A DNA stretch of 50,750 nucleotides from Candidatus Gastranaerophilales bacterium (GCA_947630535.1 CANRHZ010000008.1:1-50750), one strand, 5' to 3'. Shown: positions 25,690-35,249, numbered from the stretch's first letter. The notes: generated by a model from the letters alone, not told the origin. Translations and numbers: made by a program.

Positions 25690-26325
25690 ATGGCATTAGG
25701 TGTTATTGGAGAAAAACTCGGAATGACACAAGTGTATGATGAAAACGGCTTGTGCATCCCTGTTACTGTAATTAAAGTTGAACCCGCTACCGTATGTCAA
25801 ATTAAGACGGTTGAAACGGACGGGTACAATGCAATTCAAGTCGGTGTTGTTCCTGCTAAGGAAAAACATTTAACAAAGGCCGAACTTGGACACTTCAAGA
25901 AAAACAATCTTGAAAACTTCCGCCACCTTCAGGAATTTAGAGTTGATAACCCCTCTGAATATACTGTAGGACAGAAAATTGATTTAAGCGTATTAAAAGA
26001 AATTTCAAAAGTTGATGTTACGGGCAAATCAATCGGTAAAGGATTTCAAGGTACCGTTAAACGCCACAACTTTTCAAGAGGCCCTATGGCTCACGGTTCC
26101 AAAAATCACAGAGAACCCGGCTCAATCGGTGCAGGTACAACTCCCGGTCGTGTAGTTAAAGGAAAAAGAATGGCGGGAAACATGGGTAACGAAAGAGTTA
26201 CCACATCCAAACTAAGTGTTGTTAAAGTTATGGATGACAAAAATTTGTTATTAGTTAAGGGCTCAGTTCCGGGTCCTGAAGGCAAATTGGTTACCATTAA
26301 GCCTTCAAGAACAAAATGGAATTAG
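25690..26325 (+). CDS. rplC: 50S ribosomal protein L3
   Basis: 211 residues. The start ALGVIGEKLGMTQVYDENG and the conserved loop FSRGPMAHGSKNHREPGSIG that reaches the peptidyl-transferase centre identify L3. AGAAAGG precedes the ATG. The stop lies 11 bases before rplD, in standard S10-operon order. Confidence 0.98.
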   Translation: MALGVIGEKLGMTQVYDENGLCIPVTVIKVEPATVCQIKTVETDGYNAIQVGVVPAKEKHLTKAELGHFKKNNLENFRHLQEFRVDNPSEYTVGQKIDLSVLKEISKVDVTGKSIGKGFQGTVKRHNFSRGPMAHGSKNHREPGSIGAGTTPGRVVKGKRMAGNMGNERVTTSKLSVVKVMDDKNLLLVKGSVPGPEGKLVTIKPSRTKWN

Positions 26326-26336
26326 AGGTAATTAAA

Positions 26337-26969
26337 ATGACACAAAAGACATTATTAAATATACAAGGAAGCCAAGTTGGCGAAATGAACTTAGATGACA
26401 AAGTGTTTAGCGTTGAACCTAATATTCACGTTATGCACCTTGCTCTTAAAAGACAATTAAATAATGCACGTCAAGGTTCCGCTAATACAAAAACAAGATC
26501 CGAAGTTTCAGGCGGCGGAAGAAAACCTTGGAAACAAAAAGGCACAGGCCGTGCTCGTGCAGGTTCAATAAGAAGCCCTTTATTTGCAGGCGGCGGTGTT
26601 TCATTTGGTCCTAAACCAAGATCTTATGAAATCAACCTTCCTCTTAAAGCAAGAAAATTAGCTCTTAAGTCGGCTTTATCGGCAAAATTGGATGCTCTTA
26701 CCATTGTAAAAGATTTTTCCGAATTAAAAGAAGCTAAGACAAAAAATATGGTTAAAATTTTATCCGACATAAAAGCTCAAGGTAAAATTTTAATTATTGC
26801 AGACATTAAAGCTGATGAAAATAAAAATTTGGTTTTGGCAGCAAGAAATATTGCATCCGTTAAATTGCTGCTTCCGTCAAATTTGAATGTTAAAGACCTT
26901 GTTGAAGCAGATTCAATTGTTATAAGCGAATCAGCTATCAATGAAATAACTGAAAGGTTGGTAAAATAA
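26337..26969 (+). CDS. rplD: 50S ribosomal protein L4
   Basis: 210 residues from ATG 26337, which has AGAGGT upstream; an in-frame ATG at 26316 would lie inside rplC. RSEVSGGGRKPWKQKGTGRARAG-type sequence lines the exit tunnel and is diagnostic of L4. The stop overlaps the start of rplW as TAATG. Confidence 0.97.
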   Translation: MTQKTLLNIQGSQVGEMNLDDKVFSVEPNIHVMHLALKRQLNNARQGSANTKTRSEVSGGGRKPWKQKGTGRARAGSIRSPLFAGGGVSFGPKPRSYEINLPLKARKLALKSALSAKLDALTIVKDFSELKEAKTKNMVKILSDIKAQGKILIIADIKADENKNLVLAARNIASVKLLLPSNLNVKDLVEADSIVISESAINEITERLVK

Positions 26970-27277
26970 TGGCTAAAACAAGAACCAACAAAGAAAAATT
27001 GTACGACATAATCAAAAAGCCGTTAATAACTGAAAAATCAATGATTGCGGTTCAAAACGGACAGTATACGTTTGAAGTTGTTAGCGACGCTACAAAAGTT
27101 GAAATCGCACAAGCAATTGAACTTGCTTATCCTGACAGAAAAGTCAAAAAAGTAAGAACAGTATATATGCCTTCTCACGCAAAAAGATTGGGCATGAAAT
27201 TTGGCAGAACACAATCGGGTAAGAAAGCCATCGTCACTATCGAAGGTGAACCTATCCAAGAATTGACGGGAGTATAA
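26969..27277 (+). CDS. rplW: 50S ribosomal protein L23
   Basis: 102 residues. YDIIKKPLITEKSM and VKKVRTVYMPSHAKR with the following GRTQSGKKAIVT are the L23 hallmarks. L23 forms the docking site for trigger factor and SRP at the tunnel exit. It is translationally coupled to rplD by a TAATG overlap. Confidence 0.97.
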   Translation: MAKTRTNKEKLYDIIKKPLITEKSMIAVQNGQYTFEVVSDATKVEIAQAIELAYPDRKVKKVRTVYMPSHAKRLGMKFGRTQSGKKAIVTIEGEPIQELTGV

Positions 27278-27280
27278 GAT

Positions 27281-28108
27281 ATGGCAACACGTAAAATAAA
27301 TCCTACTTCCCCCGGACAAAGAGGTATGACAAGACCTGATTATGCTGAAATTACAGCTACAACTCCGGAGAAATCACTTCTTAAACCTATTAAGAAAACA
27401 GGCGGAAGAAATAATACAGGAAGAATTACAACAAGACATATAGGCGGCGGCCACAAACGTAAATACCGTATGATTGACTACAAACGTGAAAAATTCGGTA
27501 TTATAGGTTTTGTTAAAACCGTTGAATACGATCCTAACAGAAACGTAAGAATTTCACTCGTTGTATATGCTGACGGTGAAAAGAGATACATTTTAACCCC
27601 CGAAGGTTTGAATGTCGGCGATACAATTGTATCGGGACATGATGCGGATGTTAAAACCGGAAATGCTCTACCTTTGGAAATGATACCTCTCGGTACCATG
27701 ATTCATAACATTGAACTTATTCCCGGTCGTGGCGCTAAAATGGTTAGGTCTGCCGGTGATGCCGCTCAATTAATGGCTAAAGAAGGCGACTATGTTACAA
27801 TTAAACTTCCTTCTACGGAAATGAGAATGGTAAGAAAAGAATGCCTTGCTACAATAGGTGTTCTTGGTAATCAAGAATATAAAAACCTTTCTTTAGGTAA
27901 GGCAGGAAGAAAGAGATACTTAGGTATTAAACCTACCGTTCGTGGTGTTACAATGAACCCTGTTGATCACCCCCACGGCGGTGGTGAAGGCAAAACAGGC
28001 CCCGGCGGTAACCCTAAAACTCCATGGGGTAAACCTGCATTGGGTCAAAAGACCAGAAACTCAAGAAAAGCTTCAAACAAGCTTATAGTTAGAAGAAGAA
28101 AAAAATAG
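27281..28108 (+). CDS. rplB: 50S ribosomal protein L2
   Basis: 275 residues, normal length. The conserved block [15 protein letters not shown], with the His essential for peptidyl-transferase activity, and the C-terminal [18 protein letters not shown] identify L2. It starts 3 bases after rplW. Confidence 0.98.
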   Translation: MATRKINPTSPGQRGMTRPDYAEITATTPEKSLLKPIKKTGGRNNTGRITTRHIGGGHKRKYRMIDYKREKFGIIGFVKTVEYDPNRNVRISLVVYADGEKRYILTPEGLNVGDTIVSGHDADVKTGNALPLEMIPLGTMIHNIELIPGRGAKMVRSAGDAAQLMAKEGDYVTIKLPSTEMRMVRKECLATIGVLGNQEYKNLSLGKAGRKRYLGIKPTVRGVTMNPVDHPHGGGEGKTGPGGNPKTPWGKPALGQKTRNSRKASNKLIVRRRKK

Positions 28109-28122
28109 GAGAATACAGATAA

Positions 28123-28407
28123 ATGCCTCGTTCATTAAAAAAGGGCCCGTTCGTACACGACTCTTTAATAAAAAAGATAAATAAATTAAACGAAACGCAA
28201 GAGAAAAAAGTTATTAAAACCTGGTCCAGAGCTTCAATGATTGTACCTGATATGCTCGGACACACTATTGCGGTTCATAACGGCAGATCACATGTACCTG
28301 TTTATGTTACAGAACAAATGGTAGGTCATAAATTGGGCGAATTTGCGGTAACAAGAACTTTTAAAGGTCATGCCGGTCAAGATAAAACTGCCGCAAAGAA
28401 AAGTTAA
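28123..28407 (+). CDS. rpsS: 30S ribosomal protein S19
   Basis: 94 residues. [18 protein letters not shown] and [26 protein letters not shown]-type sequence identify S19, which sits in the head of the 30S subunit near S13. AGGAGAA precedes the ATG. Confidence 0.98.
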   Translation: MPRSLKKGPFVHDSLIKKINKLNETQEKKVIKTWSRASMIVPDMLGHTIAVHNGRSHVPVYVTEQMVGHKLGEFAVTRTFKGHAGQDKTAAKKS

Positions 28408-28433
28408 ATCTGATAAGTTAAAGGAACAAAAAA

Positions 28434-28769
28434 ATGCAACAAGCAACTGCTAAACAAACAAATATTAAAATGCCGGCAAGAAAACTTCGCCGTGTCATTA
28501 ACGAAATAAGAGGCAAGGTAGCATCCGAAGCATTGAGAATGCTTAAATATATGCCATACTTTGCTGCAAGAATCGTTGAAAAAAACCTTACGGCAGCTGT
28601 CGCTAATGCTCAGGAAAAATTTGACGGAAAAGCAGACAACTTAAAAGTTTCGGAAATTTTTGCCGACGAATCCGTTACATATAAAAGAGCAAGGCCTAGA
28701 GCTCAAGGCAGAATGTACAAAAGGCTTAAAAGAACATCACACATAACTGTTAAGTTAACTAATAACTAG
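28434..28769 (+). CDS. rplV: 50S ribosomal protein L22
   Basis: 111 residues. The conserved C-terminal hook with [19 protein letters not shown] reaches into the exit tunnel, and [16 protein letters not shown] lies near the N-terminus. Order and spacing within the S10 cluster are standard. Confidence 0.97.
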   Translation: MQQATAKQTNIKMPARKLRRVINEIRGKVASEALRMLKYMPYFAARIVEKNLTAAVANAQEKFDGKADNLKVSEIFADESVTYKRARPRAQGRMYKRLKRTSHITVKLTNN

Positions 28770-28779
28770 GAGTAGGACA

Positions 28780-29526
28780 TTGGGACAAAAGACACATCCA
28801 ACCGGATTTAGAATAGGAATAATTGAACCGTGGGTTTCAACATGGTTTGCTAAAAGAAAACAGTACGCTGAAAACATCGCAGAAGATGCTAAAATCAGAC
28901 GTTTTGTTAAGAAAAAATTGTATACTGCCGGTGTATCAAGAATAAATATTCAAAGAAAAGCTCAAAGCGTTAATATTACCGTTGTTACGGCAAAGCCCGG
29001 CGTAGTAGTCGGCAGAGGCGGACAAGGTATTGATGATTTGAGAGTTCAGGTTCAAAAACTTATAAACAACAATAATGTTTCAATTGACGTTGTTGAAGTT
29101 GCAAGAATTGACGTTGATGCTCAACTGGTTGCCGAAAACATTGCGCTCCAGCTTGAAAAACGTATAGCTTTCAGACGTGCAATGAAACAGGCAATGCAAA
29201 GAACAATGAGAGCAGGTGTTCAGGGTATCAAAGTTATGGTATCGGGACGCTTGGGCGGCGCCGAAATTGCAAGATCCGAATGGGCAAAAGAGGGAAGAAT
29301 TCCTCTGCAAACACTGAGAGCAGACGTTCAATACGGTTTTGCGGAAGCAGACACCGTAATGGGCAAAATCGGTGTTAAAGTTTGGGTATTTAAATCAGAC
29401 TTAATGCCGGGAGAAAAAGCGGATCAGAATATTAAAACAAAAAAGGCTACTCAGGACAAACAAAATACCAGATTTCAACCAAGAAAAAAACGTCCTGAAA
29501 ATGCTTCGGAAACTGTCGAAGCATAG
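28780..29526 (+). CDS. rpsC: 30S ribosomal protein S3
   Basis: 248 residues, using a TTG start (28780) with TAGGAG upstream. [14 protein letters not shown] is the universal S3 start, and the KH domain carries [14 protein letters not shown]3 forms part of the mRNA entry helicase. The C-terminal ~30 residues are a charged extension ([12 protein letters not shown]). Confidence 0.98.
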   Translation: MGQKTHPTGFRIGIIEPWVSTWFAKRKQYAENIAEDAKIRRFVKKKLYTAGVSRINIQRKAQSVNITVVTAKPGVVVGRGGQGIDDLRVQVQKLINNNNVSIDVVEVARIDVDAQLVAENIALQLEKRIAFRRAMKQAMQRTMRAGVQGIKVMVSGRLGGAEIARSEWAKEGRIPLQTLRADVQYGFAEADTVMGKIGVKVWVFKSDLMPGEKADQNIKTKKATQDKQNTRFQPRKKRPENASETVEA

Positions 29527-29567
29527 GTCACAAATAAGCTTAAAATAATACTTAAGGAGCAAATAAA

Positions 29568-29972
29568 ATGTTAATGCCTAAAAAGACAAAATTCAGAAAA
29601 AAACAAAAAGGCAATATGAAAGGGTCGGAAACAAGAGGTGTATCTCTTGAGTTCGGTTCATACGGTTTGGCTACAACGGAACCTGCTTGGATTACATCAC
29701 GTCAGATTGAAGCTGCACGTCGTTGCATGACAAGACAGATTAAACGTGGCGGTAATGTCTGGATTAAAATTTTCCCTGACAAACCGATTACTAAAAAACC
29801 TGCTGAAACTCGTATGGGCAAGGGTAAAGGTAACCCCGAATACTGGGTGGCAGTTGTTAAACCCGGAAGAATGCTTTTTGAACTTGATTATTCAGACAGA
29901 AATGAAGCAATCAAAGCCCTTGAATTAGCTGCACAAAAGTTACCGATTAAAACCAAAATCGTAGAAAAATAG
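29568..29972 (+). CDS. rplP: 50S ribosomal protein L16
   Basis: 134 residues. The first ATG is preferred because [15 protein letters not shown] aligns with the usual MLxPKRTKFRK start and AAGGAG lies 8 bases upstream. The [22 protein letters not shown] block is diagnostic. L16 helps position tRNAs at the A and P sites. Confidence 0.97.
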   Translation: MLMPKKTKFRKKQKGNMKGSETRGVSLEFGSYGLATTEPAWITSRQIEAARRCMTRQIKRGGNVWIKIFPDKPITKKPAETRMGKGKGNPEYWVAVVKPGRMLFELDYSDRNEAIKALELAAQKLPIKTKIVEK

Positions 29973-29981
29973 GTGATAATT

Positions 29982-30179
29982 ATGAAACTTCAAGAAATAA
30001 AAGACAAAACGGTTCAAGAGTTAAAAGATGCTATATTAAGTGCAAAAGCGGAATTATTTCAATTGAGAATTAAACATAACAAAATGACACCTCTTGAAAA
30101 TCCCGCTCAAATTAAAAACTTAAAAAAACAAATAGCACAAATGAAAACTATTTTGAAACAAAAAGAAGCTGAAGCATAG
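29982..30179 (+). CDS. rpmC: 50S ribosomal protein L29
   Basis: 65 residues from ATG 29982. A GTG at 29973 is possible, but AGGTGA directly upstream of the ATG favours the later start. MKLQEIKDKTVQELKD and LFQLRIKHNKMTPLENPAQI identify L29. It lies 9 bases after rplP. Confidence 0.95.
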   Translation: MKLQEIKDKTVQELKDAILSAKAELFQLRIKHNKMTPLENPAQIKNLKKQIAQMKTILKQKEAEA

Positions 30180-30215
30180 TTATATGCAGATTAATAAAGA
30201 TAAGGAACAAAAGAT

Positions 30216-30461
30216 ATGCCCAAAAAAATAAAACAAGGTGTAGTCGTAAGCAACAAGATGGAAAAAACAATTGTTGTACAAGTTAGCGAACACAAAATGC
30301 ACGATAAATACAAAAAGAGAATGATTTCAACAAAAAACTTCAAAGCAAGAGATGACGAAAACGTTTGTCAGGAAGGCGACATTGTTACCATTGTTGAAAA
30401 CAGGCCAATCTCAGGCTCTGTAAAATGGGTTCTTGATAAAGTTGTTGAAGCAAAAAAATAG
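30216..30461 (+). CDS. rpsQ: 30S ribosomal protein S17
   Basis: 81 residues. KQGVVVSNKMEKTIVVQV and the block EGDIVTIVENRPISGSVKW are diagnostic of S17, a primary 16S rRNA binder. Confidence 0.97.
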   Translation: MPKKIKQGVVVSNKMEKTIVVQVSEHKMHDKYKKRMISTKNFKARDDENVCQEGDIVTIVENRPISGSVKWVLDKVVEAKK

Positions 30462-30522
30462 TTTTTCAAATTTTGTATTTTGGGTTGAGTACAAATTTTT
30501 AAGTTAAATAAAGGTAAAAAAA

Positions 30523-30891
30523 ATGATACAACAAGAAACAAGATTAAAAGTAGCTGATAATACGGGCGCAAAAGAACTTTTGTGCATTCGTGTTATGGGT
30601 TCTTCTTGCAAAAGATATGCAGGGGTTGGCGACGTTATTGTTGCAACCGTTAAAGATGCTGCTCCGGGACAGCTTGTGAAAAAATCGGAAGTTGTAAGTG
30701 CAGTTATCGTAAGAACAGTTGCAGATATAAAGAGAAATGACGGCTCCGTTATCAGATTTGACGACAATGCCGCCGTTATAATCAACAAAGACGGTAATCC
30801 TAAAGGAACCCGTGTATTCGGTCCCGTTGCAAGAGAATTGAGAGACAAAAACTATATGAAAATAGTTTCACTGGCTCCTGAGGTTATATAA
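30523..30891 (+). CDS. rplN: 50S ribosomal protein L14
   Basis: 122 residues, exact family length. [24 protein letters not shown] and [27 protein letters not shown] identify L14. AAAGGT precedes the ATG. Confidence 0.98.
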   Translation: MIQQETRLKVADNTGAKELLCIRVMGSSCKRYAGVGDVIVATVKDAAPGQLVKKSEVVSAVIVRTVADIKRNDGSVIRFDDNAAVIINKDGNPKGTRVFGPVARELRDKNYMKIVSLAPEVI

Positions 30892-30911
30892 TAATATAGG
30901 AACATATAAAA

Positions 30912-31241
30912 ATGAGCAAAAAATCATTACATACAAAAACCGGTGACAGAGTGGTTGTCATTTCGGGCAAGAGCAAAGGTACAATAGGCAATGTTAAAAA
31001 AGTTGATATTGAAAACGCCAAAGTTCTTGTTGAAGGTGCCAACATGGTGACGAAAGCACAGAAACCTAACCCCATGGCCGGTATAGAAGGCGGGCTCAAA
31101 AAAGTTGAATCCATGATTGATTCTTCCAACGTCATGGTTGTATGCCCCGCTTGTGAAAAAGCTACAAGAATTAAATCAGAAGTTAAAAACGGTAAAAAAG
31201 TCCGTGTCTGCAAAAAATGCGGCGAAACTTTAGATGTATAA
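30912..31241 (+). CDS. rplX: 50S ribosomal protein L24
   Basis: 109 residues. The KOW motif KTGDRVVVISGKSKGTIG is followed by a C-terminal zinc-binding pair, CPAC then CKKCG, as in the Cys-containing L24 of several bacteria. A 100-base gap with a strong promoter follows before rplE. Confidence 0.97.
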   Translation: MSKKSLHTKTGDRVVVISGKSKGTIGNVKKVDIENAKVLVEGANMVTKAQKPNPMAGIEGGLKKVESMIDSSNVMVVCPACEKATRIKSEVKNGKKVRVCKKCGETLDV

Positions 31242-31271
31242 TATACGGGAATTTGCCCCGGGCATTGAGGT

Positions 31272-31300
31272 TTGACAGGCTAAATTTTAAGGAATAAAAT
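31272..31300 (+). promoter_or_regulatory. strong internal promoter before rplE
   Basis: TTGACA (31272-31277), a 17-base spacer and TAAAAT (31295-31300). This is close to the sigma70 consensus and lies in the 100-base gap between rplX and rplE. It would give a leader of about 35 bases ending in AAGGAAA before the rplE ATG. Confidence 0.65.
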
Positions 31301-31341
31301 TATAGCAAAAGTCTCAAAGGCTAACTTAAGGAAAAAACAAA

Positions 31342-31893
31342 ATGACAAAGACAACAAGCTTAAAAGATCGTTATTACAATGAAGTCAGAGCTGAATTAAA
31401 AAAAGAATTCAACTTTGAAAATGATATGCAAATACCAAGACTTCATAAAATAGTTCTCAATATGGGTGTTGGTGAAGCAAGCCACAACTCTAAAATTGCT
31501 GAGTCAATCGTTAATCAGCTTACCAAAATTGCAGGGCAAAAAGCTCTTGCAACAAAGGCAAAAAAATCCATTGCTTCTTACAAATTGAGAGAAGGGATGC
31601 CCGTTGGTGCTATGGTTACACTGAGAGGGGATCGTATGTATGATTTCCTTCAAAAATTGAATTGTGTGGTTCTCCCCAGAATCAGAGACTTTAGAGGGAT
31701 TTCTCCCAAAAGCTTTGATGGCAGAGGTAACTATACTTTCGGTTTAAAAGAACAGGCCCTGTTTCCCGAAATTCATTTTGAAGAAGTTGACCTTGTTAAA
31801 GGTATGAACGTTTCAATTATTACAACAGCTCCAAATGATGAACAGGCAAGAGCATTGCTCAAACATTTGGGTATGCCATTTAAAAAACACTAA
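31342..31893 (+). CDS. rplE: 50S ribosomal protein L5
   Basis: 183 residues. [34 protein letters not shown] and the block [17 protein letters not shown] are diagnostic. L5 binds 5S rRNA. It has its own near-consensus promoter upstream. Confidence 0.98.
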   Translation: MTKTTSLKDRYYNEVRAELKKEFNFENDMQIPRLHKIVLNMGVGEASHNSKIAESIVNQLTKIAGQKALATKAKKSIASYKLREGMPVGAMVTLRGDRMYDFLQKLNCVVLPRIRDFRGISPKSFDGRGNYTFGLKEQALFPEIHFEEVDLVKGMNVSIITTAPNDEQARALLKHLGMPFKKH

Positions 31894-31912
31894 TTAAGGA
31901 GAATAAAAACCA

Positions 31913-32119
31913 ATGGCTAAAACATCTATGATAGATAAAGAACAAAAAAGAGAAGCTCTTGCAGCAGTTGGCAAATACCCTAAAGTAAGACTTCACAACC
32001 GTTGTTCTATTTGCGGCAGACCTCACGGTTTTCATCGTGATTTCGGTCTTTGCAGAATTCACTTAAGAGAATTCGCTCACAGAGGTTTACTACCCGGTGT
32101 TACAAAAGCTTCGTGGTAG
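31913..32119 (+). CDS. rpsN: 30S ribosomal protein S14, zinc-type with a Cys-to-His ligand change
   Basis: 68 residues, near the 61-residue zinc-binding (type Z) form. The C-terminus [20 protein letters not shown], then [11 protein letters not shown], is typical. The four zinc ligands would be Cys31, Cys34, Cys47 and His50, where most type Z proteins have a fourth Cys (CRICL). Cys3His zinc sites are chemically sound, so it should still bind metal. A terminator lies directly downstream, splitting it from rpsH. Confidence 0.96.
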   Translation: MAKTSMIDKEQKREALAAVGKYPKVRLHNRCSICGRPHGFHRDFGLCRIHLREFAHRGLLPGVTKASW

Positions 32120-32133
32120 ATAATTTATTTGAT

Positions 32134-32166
32134 AAAAGCACTTCTTTTTAAAAGGAGTGCTTTTTT
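32134..32166 (+). terminator. intrinsic terminator between rpsN and rpsH
   Basis: AAAAGCACT (from 32134) pairs with AGTGCTTTT. The stem continues inward with one G-T wobble and is followed by six T (32161-32166). It interrupts the ribosomal cluster, and a new promoter lies just downstream. Confidence 0.85.
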
Positions 32167-32198
32167 GTTTAAATGTTAATTAAACCATATAAAATGTG

Positions 32199-32227
32199 TT
32201 GCAATTTAATTTTGTTTTAAATATTAT
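32199..32227 (+). promoter_or_regulatory. promoter for rpsH-rplF-rplR
   Basis: TTGCAA (32199-32204), 17 bases, TATTAT (32222-32227). The leader of about 70 bases contains two short hairpins: CCTTA/TAAGG near 32237-32251 and CAAGG/CCTTG near 32270-32284. Confidence 0.55.
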
Positions 32228-32304
32228 ATTGTCGTCCTTATTTAATAAGGCTTGTTACTAACTAAACTACAAGGTTAATCCTTGCAAGTAGAAAGGAAAT
32301 TTTT

Positions 32305-32700
32305 ATGACAGTTTCAGATCCTATCGCTGATTTACTTACAAGAATCAGAAATGCCAATATGGTAAATCATGCAACAGTTGAAATCCCATCTTCCAAATTA
32401 AAGGTTGAATTGGTTAAACTTTTGAAGGAAGAAGGTTTTATCTCTGATTACAAATTACAAGACAAAAATAACTTTAAAGTTATAAATGTTGAGCTTAAGT
32501 ACATTGATAATAAACCCGTAATCAAAGGTTTACAAAGGGTATCCACACCGGGTTTAAGACAATATTCAAAGGCAAAAAACCTCCCCAGAGTTTTTGGCGG
32601 TTTGGGTGTTGCAGTTGTATCTACCAGTAAAGGACTTATGACCGATAAAGCAGCAAGAAAAGATAATATAGGCGGCGAAGTTCTCTGCTATATCTGGTAG
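32305..32700 (+). CDS. rpsH: 30S ribosomal protein S8
   Basis: 131 residues, normal length. DPIADLLTRIRNANMV and the C-terminal TSKGLMTDKAARKDNIGGEVLCYIW identify S8. AGAAAGG precedes the ATG. It is the first gene after the terminator-promoter break in the cluster. Confidence 0.98.
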   Translation: MTVSDPIADLLTRIRNANMVNHATVEIPSSKLKVELVKLLKEEGFISDYKLQDKNNFKVINVELKYIDNKPVIKGLQRVSTPGLRQYSKAKNLPRVFGGLGVAVVSTSKGLMTDKAARKDNIGGEVLCYIW

Positions 32701-32810
32701 TATCTTAACCATAAAAAATTAAAAAATTAAAATCAATATGGGTTAATTTGGACAAAAAGTCCGAAGCGTTCCCGCTTAATTTGTTAAATAGCAAAAGGAG
32801 AAAGTAAAAA

Positions 32811-33350
32811 ATGTCAAGAATCGGCAAAATGCCTGTCGAAATCCCTTCAGGGGTCGAAGTTACCGTTAACGATAACCTTGTTAGCGCAAAAGGACCCAAA
32901 GGTACAGAACAGGTTCAAATTACAGATTTAATTAAAGTTGAAGTAGTCGGTAACCATGTCGTTTTAACAAGAGTTGACGACGACAGAAAAACCCGCTCGC
33001 TTCACGGTTTATCAAGAACACTTGTTTCAAACGTCATCAAAGGCGTTAAAGACGGTTTTGAAAAGAAACTTGAAATACAGGGTGTAGGTTACAGAGCAAG
33101 TATGCAAGGAAGCGCAATCAACCTTCAGCTGGGATATTCTCATCCTATAGTAATTGAGCCCCCTAAAGGTATTAAAATCGAAGTTGAAGCAAACACCAAA
33201 ATTACGATTTCAGGTTCAAATAAACAAACCGTAGGTGACGTTGCAGCCCTTATCAGATCAAAACGTCCTCCTGAAGTTTACAAAGGAAAAGGAATCAGAT
33301 ATGAAGGCGAATACGTAAGACGTAAAGCAGGTAAAGCAGGTAAAAAATAA
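32811..33350 (+). CDS. rplF: 50S ribosomal protein L6
   Basis: 179 residues. SRIGKMPVEIPSGVEV and the C-terminal RSKRPPEVYKGKGIRYEGE, then VRRKAGKAGKK, are diagnostic. AAAGGAG precedes the ATG. The 110-base gap before it holds small GGAC/GTCC and AGCG/CGCT hairpins of unknown meaning. Confidence 0.98.
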   Translation: MSRIGKMPVEIPSGVEVTVNDNLVSAKGPKGTEQVQITDLIKVEVVGNHVVLTRVDDDRKTRSLHGLSRTLVSNVIKGVKDGFEKKLEIQGVGYRASMQGSAINLQLGYSHPIVIEPPKGIKIEVEANTKITISGSNKQTVGDVAALIRSKRPPEVYKGKGIRYEGEYVRRKAGKAGKK

Positions 33351-33422
33351 TAACAAATAACAAAAAATGCCTATATAAACCCTTGAAAATTCAAGAAGGT
33401 TTCAGGTGAAAGGAAAAAGAAA

Positions 33423-33791
33423 ATGATTAAAACAATAAACAAAAAAGCGCAAACTCAAAAAAGACATCAGAGAGTAAGAGTTAAAATTAAAGGAACTTCT
33501 GATTGCCCGAGGCTTGCAGTGTATAGAAGCTTAAAACATATTTATGCTCAGATAATTGATGATACAAAAGGAATTACGCTTGTTTCATCTTCCACAAAGG
33601 CTAAAGACTTGGCAGAAAAATTGGCACATGGCGGAAATATAGATTCTGCAAAAATTGTTGGCGAAGATATTGCTAAAAAAGCAATGGATAAAGGAATAAA
33701 AGATGTTATTTTCGATAGAGGCGGATTTCTTTTCCACGGCAGAGTTCAGGCATTGGCTGATGCTGCAAGGGAAGCAGGATTAAACTTCTAA
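33423..33791 (+). CDS. rplR: 50S ribosomal protein L18
   Basis: 122 residues. The block [20 protein letters not shown] and C-terminal [24 protein letters not shown] identify L18, which binds 5S rRNA with L5. In most bacteria rpsE, rpmD, rplO and secY follow; here a strong terminator ends the unit. Confidence 0.98.
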   Translation: MIKTINKKAQTQKRHQRVRVKIKGTSDCPRLAVYRSLKHIYAQIIDDTKGITLVSSSTKAKDLAEKLAHGGNIDSAKIVGEDIAKKAMDKGIKDVIFDRGGFLFHGRVQALADAAREAGLNF

Positions 33792-33801
33792 TAAAATAAA
33801 A

Positions 33802-33838
33802 TAATAAAAACCCCCTTCTTTAAGCAAGGGGGTTTTTT
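33802..33838. terminator. bidirectional terminator between rplR and scpB
   Basis: A 12-bp stem AAAAACCCCCTT (33806-33817) with AAGGGGGTTTTT (33826-33837) is flanked by A-runs on the left and T-runs on the right. It serves both the ribosomal unit and the convergent smc-scpA-scpB operon. Confidence 0.95.
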
Positions 33839-33840
33839 TA

Positions 33841-34350
33841 TTACATATCTTTAAGTTCTTTTGTAGTATCCAACAACTTGGCAAGGGTTTTTGCGTCCCC
33901 TTTTAATTTAAAATACTCTGCAAATTTCGGGGTGGTTTTAAGGTTGTATGAACGGCCGTTTTTGTCTTTTGTTCTTGATATAAGACCTTTTTCAATAAGC
34001 TCTTGAATGTGCTCGTGGGCATTTGACCTTATTTCTTTAAGCTCACTTTGTCTTATGGGCTCTTTAAGTGCAATAACCGTGAGCGTCTTTACAACCGCAG
34101 GTTTTAATTCAACCGGACACAGTTTTTCAACTATATCAAGGTGTTCGGATTTAACCTGAATTATATATCCGTCCTCATCATCAATTTCAAGCGCACCGTC
34201 TCTTGAAGAATAATCAAAAACCAAATCCAAAAGCGCAGATTCAACTTCGTTTGTATCCGCAGATAAAATTTCGGCTATTTCATCCGGCTGCATTGCCTTT
34301 GCGGTTACAAACAAAACCGCCTCTATTTTTGATTTTAAATTTTCGCTCAT
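33841..34350 (-). CDS. scpB: segregation and condensation protein B
   Basis: 169 residues. ScpB is the tandem winged-helix (kite) subunit of the SMC-ScpAB condensin. The N-terminal LKSKIEAVLFVTAKAMQPDEIAEIL and the middle LTVIALKEPIRQSELKEIR are characteristic. It overlaps scpA by 4 bases and is last in the smc-scpA-scpB operon. Confidence 0.95.
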   Translation of the reverse strand: MSENLKSKIEAVLFVTAKAMQPDEIAEILSADTNEVESALLDLVFDYSSRDGALEIDDEDGYIIQVKSEHLDIVEKLCPVELKPAVVKTLTVIALKEPIRQSELKEIRSNAHEHIQELIEKGLISRTKDKNGRSYNLKTTPKFAEYFKLKGDAKTLAKLLDTTKELKDM

Positions 34351-35249
34351 AAGCCAAATGCCGCCTTTTTATCCGTTTTGATGTTTGTATCTTTTGGCAT
34401 CCTTACAAATAAGTCGCCATAAAATTCTTTTTGCTCTATATCGTATTTTCCTCTGGAACAGAGGTATAAAATTGCAATGTAGGCCGCCGGTTTTGTAAAA
34501 CCGATAACTTTTAGTTCTTCAAGTTCAATTTTTTCTTCACGCTCTAAAATTTTTGTAAGGTTTTGATCCATTTTTTCGACCATTTCTTCTATGAAATCGT
34601 CCTGCGCCATATCAAGAATATCGTTTGTGCTCATTCTTGCATAGCTTCTTGTTCTTTTTTCTTTCTGCCTTTCGAGCGTGTTTTTGATTTCTTTTTTTCT
34701 TTCAATCTGTTCGTAAAATTCAAGATGACGGATTAAGTCATTCAGGGTGATTGCCCTTGAGCGGTTTAATTTTGTACTTGTTCTTCTTTGCAAAACCTCA
34801 TCAAAGGAAATGACGTTAGATGAAGGCAATTTAAGCTGCTCCCCTTCATAATCGCCTTCCATATAATCATCAACAAGCTCATCTTCATTGTTATTTTCAG
34901 GCTCAAAGTCCGCAAGAGAAAGTCCGTTTAAAACTCTCGATTTTAAATTCAGAAGAATTGTTGCAAAAACAAATGCCCTGCCAACAAATTTTAAATTATT
35001 TTGAGCATTCAGTTCGGCAAGTTTTTTCATATATTCATCATAAACTTTTACAATATCAATGTTCCAGGGGTCAATTTTTCCTGTTTTTGCCATATCAACT
35101 ATAATTTCAATGGCATCTACGGGATTTTTTGTTGTGTTTGAAAAAGAAGATATAATTTCATATTCAAAACCTGTTGTGTAAACTCCGGTTTCTTTCATTA
35201 TTTCTTTTTTGTCTTTTGCGTCGTAAAAGTTTACTATTGCGTTATTCAT
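34347..35249 (-). CDS. scpA: segregation and condensation protein A
   Basis: 300 residues. ScpA is the kleisin that bridges the SMC heads. PVDAIEIIVDMAKTGKIDPWNIDI and the EYMKKLAELNAQNNLKFVGRAFVFATILLNLKSR-type helix are the family core. The C-terminal winged-helix region ends near RGKYDIEQKEFYGDLFV. It overlaps smc and scpB by 4 bases each, so the three are translationally coupled and likely made in fixed proportion. Confidence 0.95.
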   Translation of the reverse strand: MNNAIVNFYDAKDKKEIMKETGVYTTGFEYEIISSFSNTTKNPVDAIEIIVDMAKTGKIDPWNIDIVKVYDEYMKKLAELNAQNNLKFVGRAFVFATILLNLKSRVLNGLSLADFEPENNNEDELVDDYMEGDYEGEQLKLPSSNVISFDEVLQRRTSTKLNRSRAITLNDLIRHLEFYEQIERKKEIKNTLERQKEKRTRSYARMSTNDILDMAQDDFIEEMVEKMDQNLTKILEREEKIELEELKVIGFTKPAAYIAILYLCSRGKYDIEQKEFYGDLFVRMPKDTNIKTDKKAAFGL

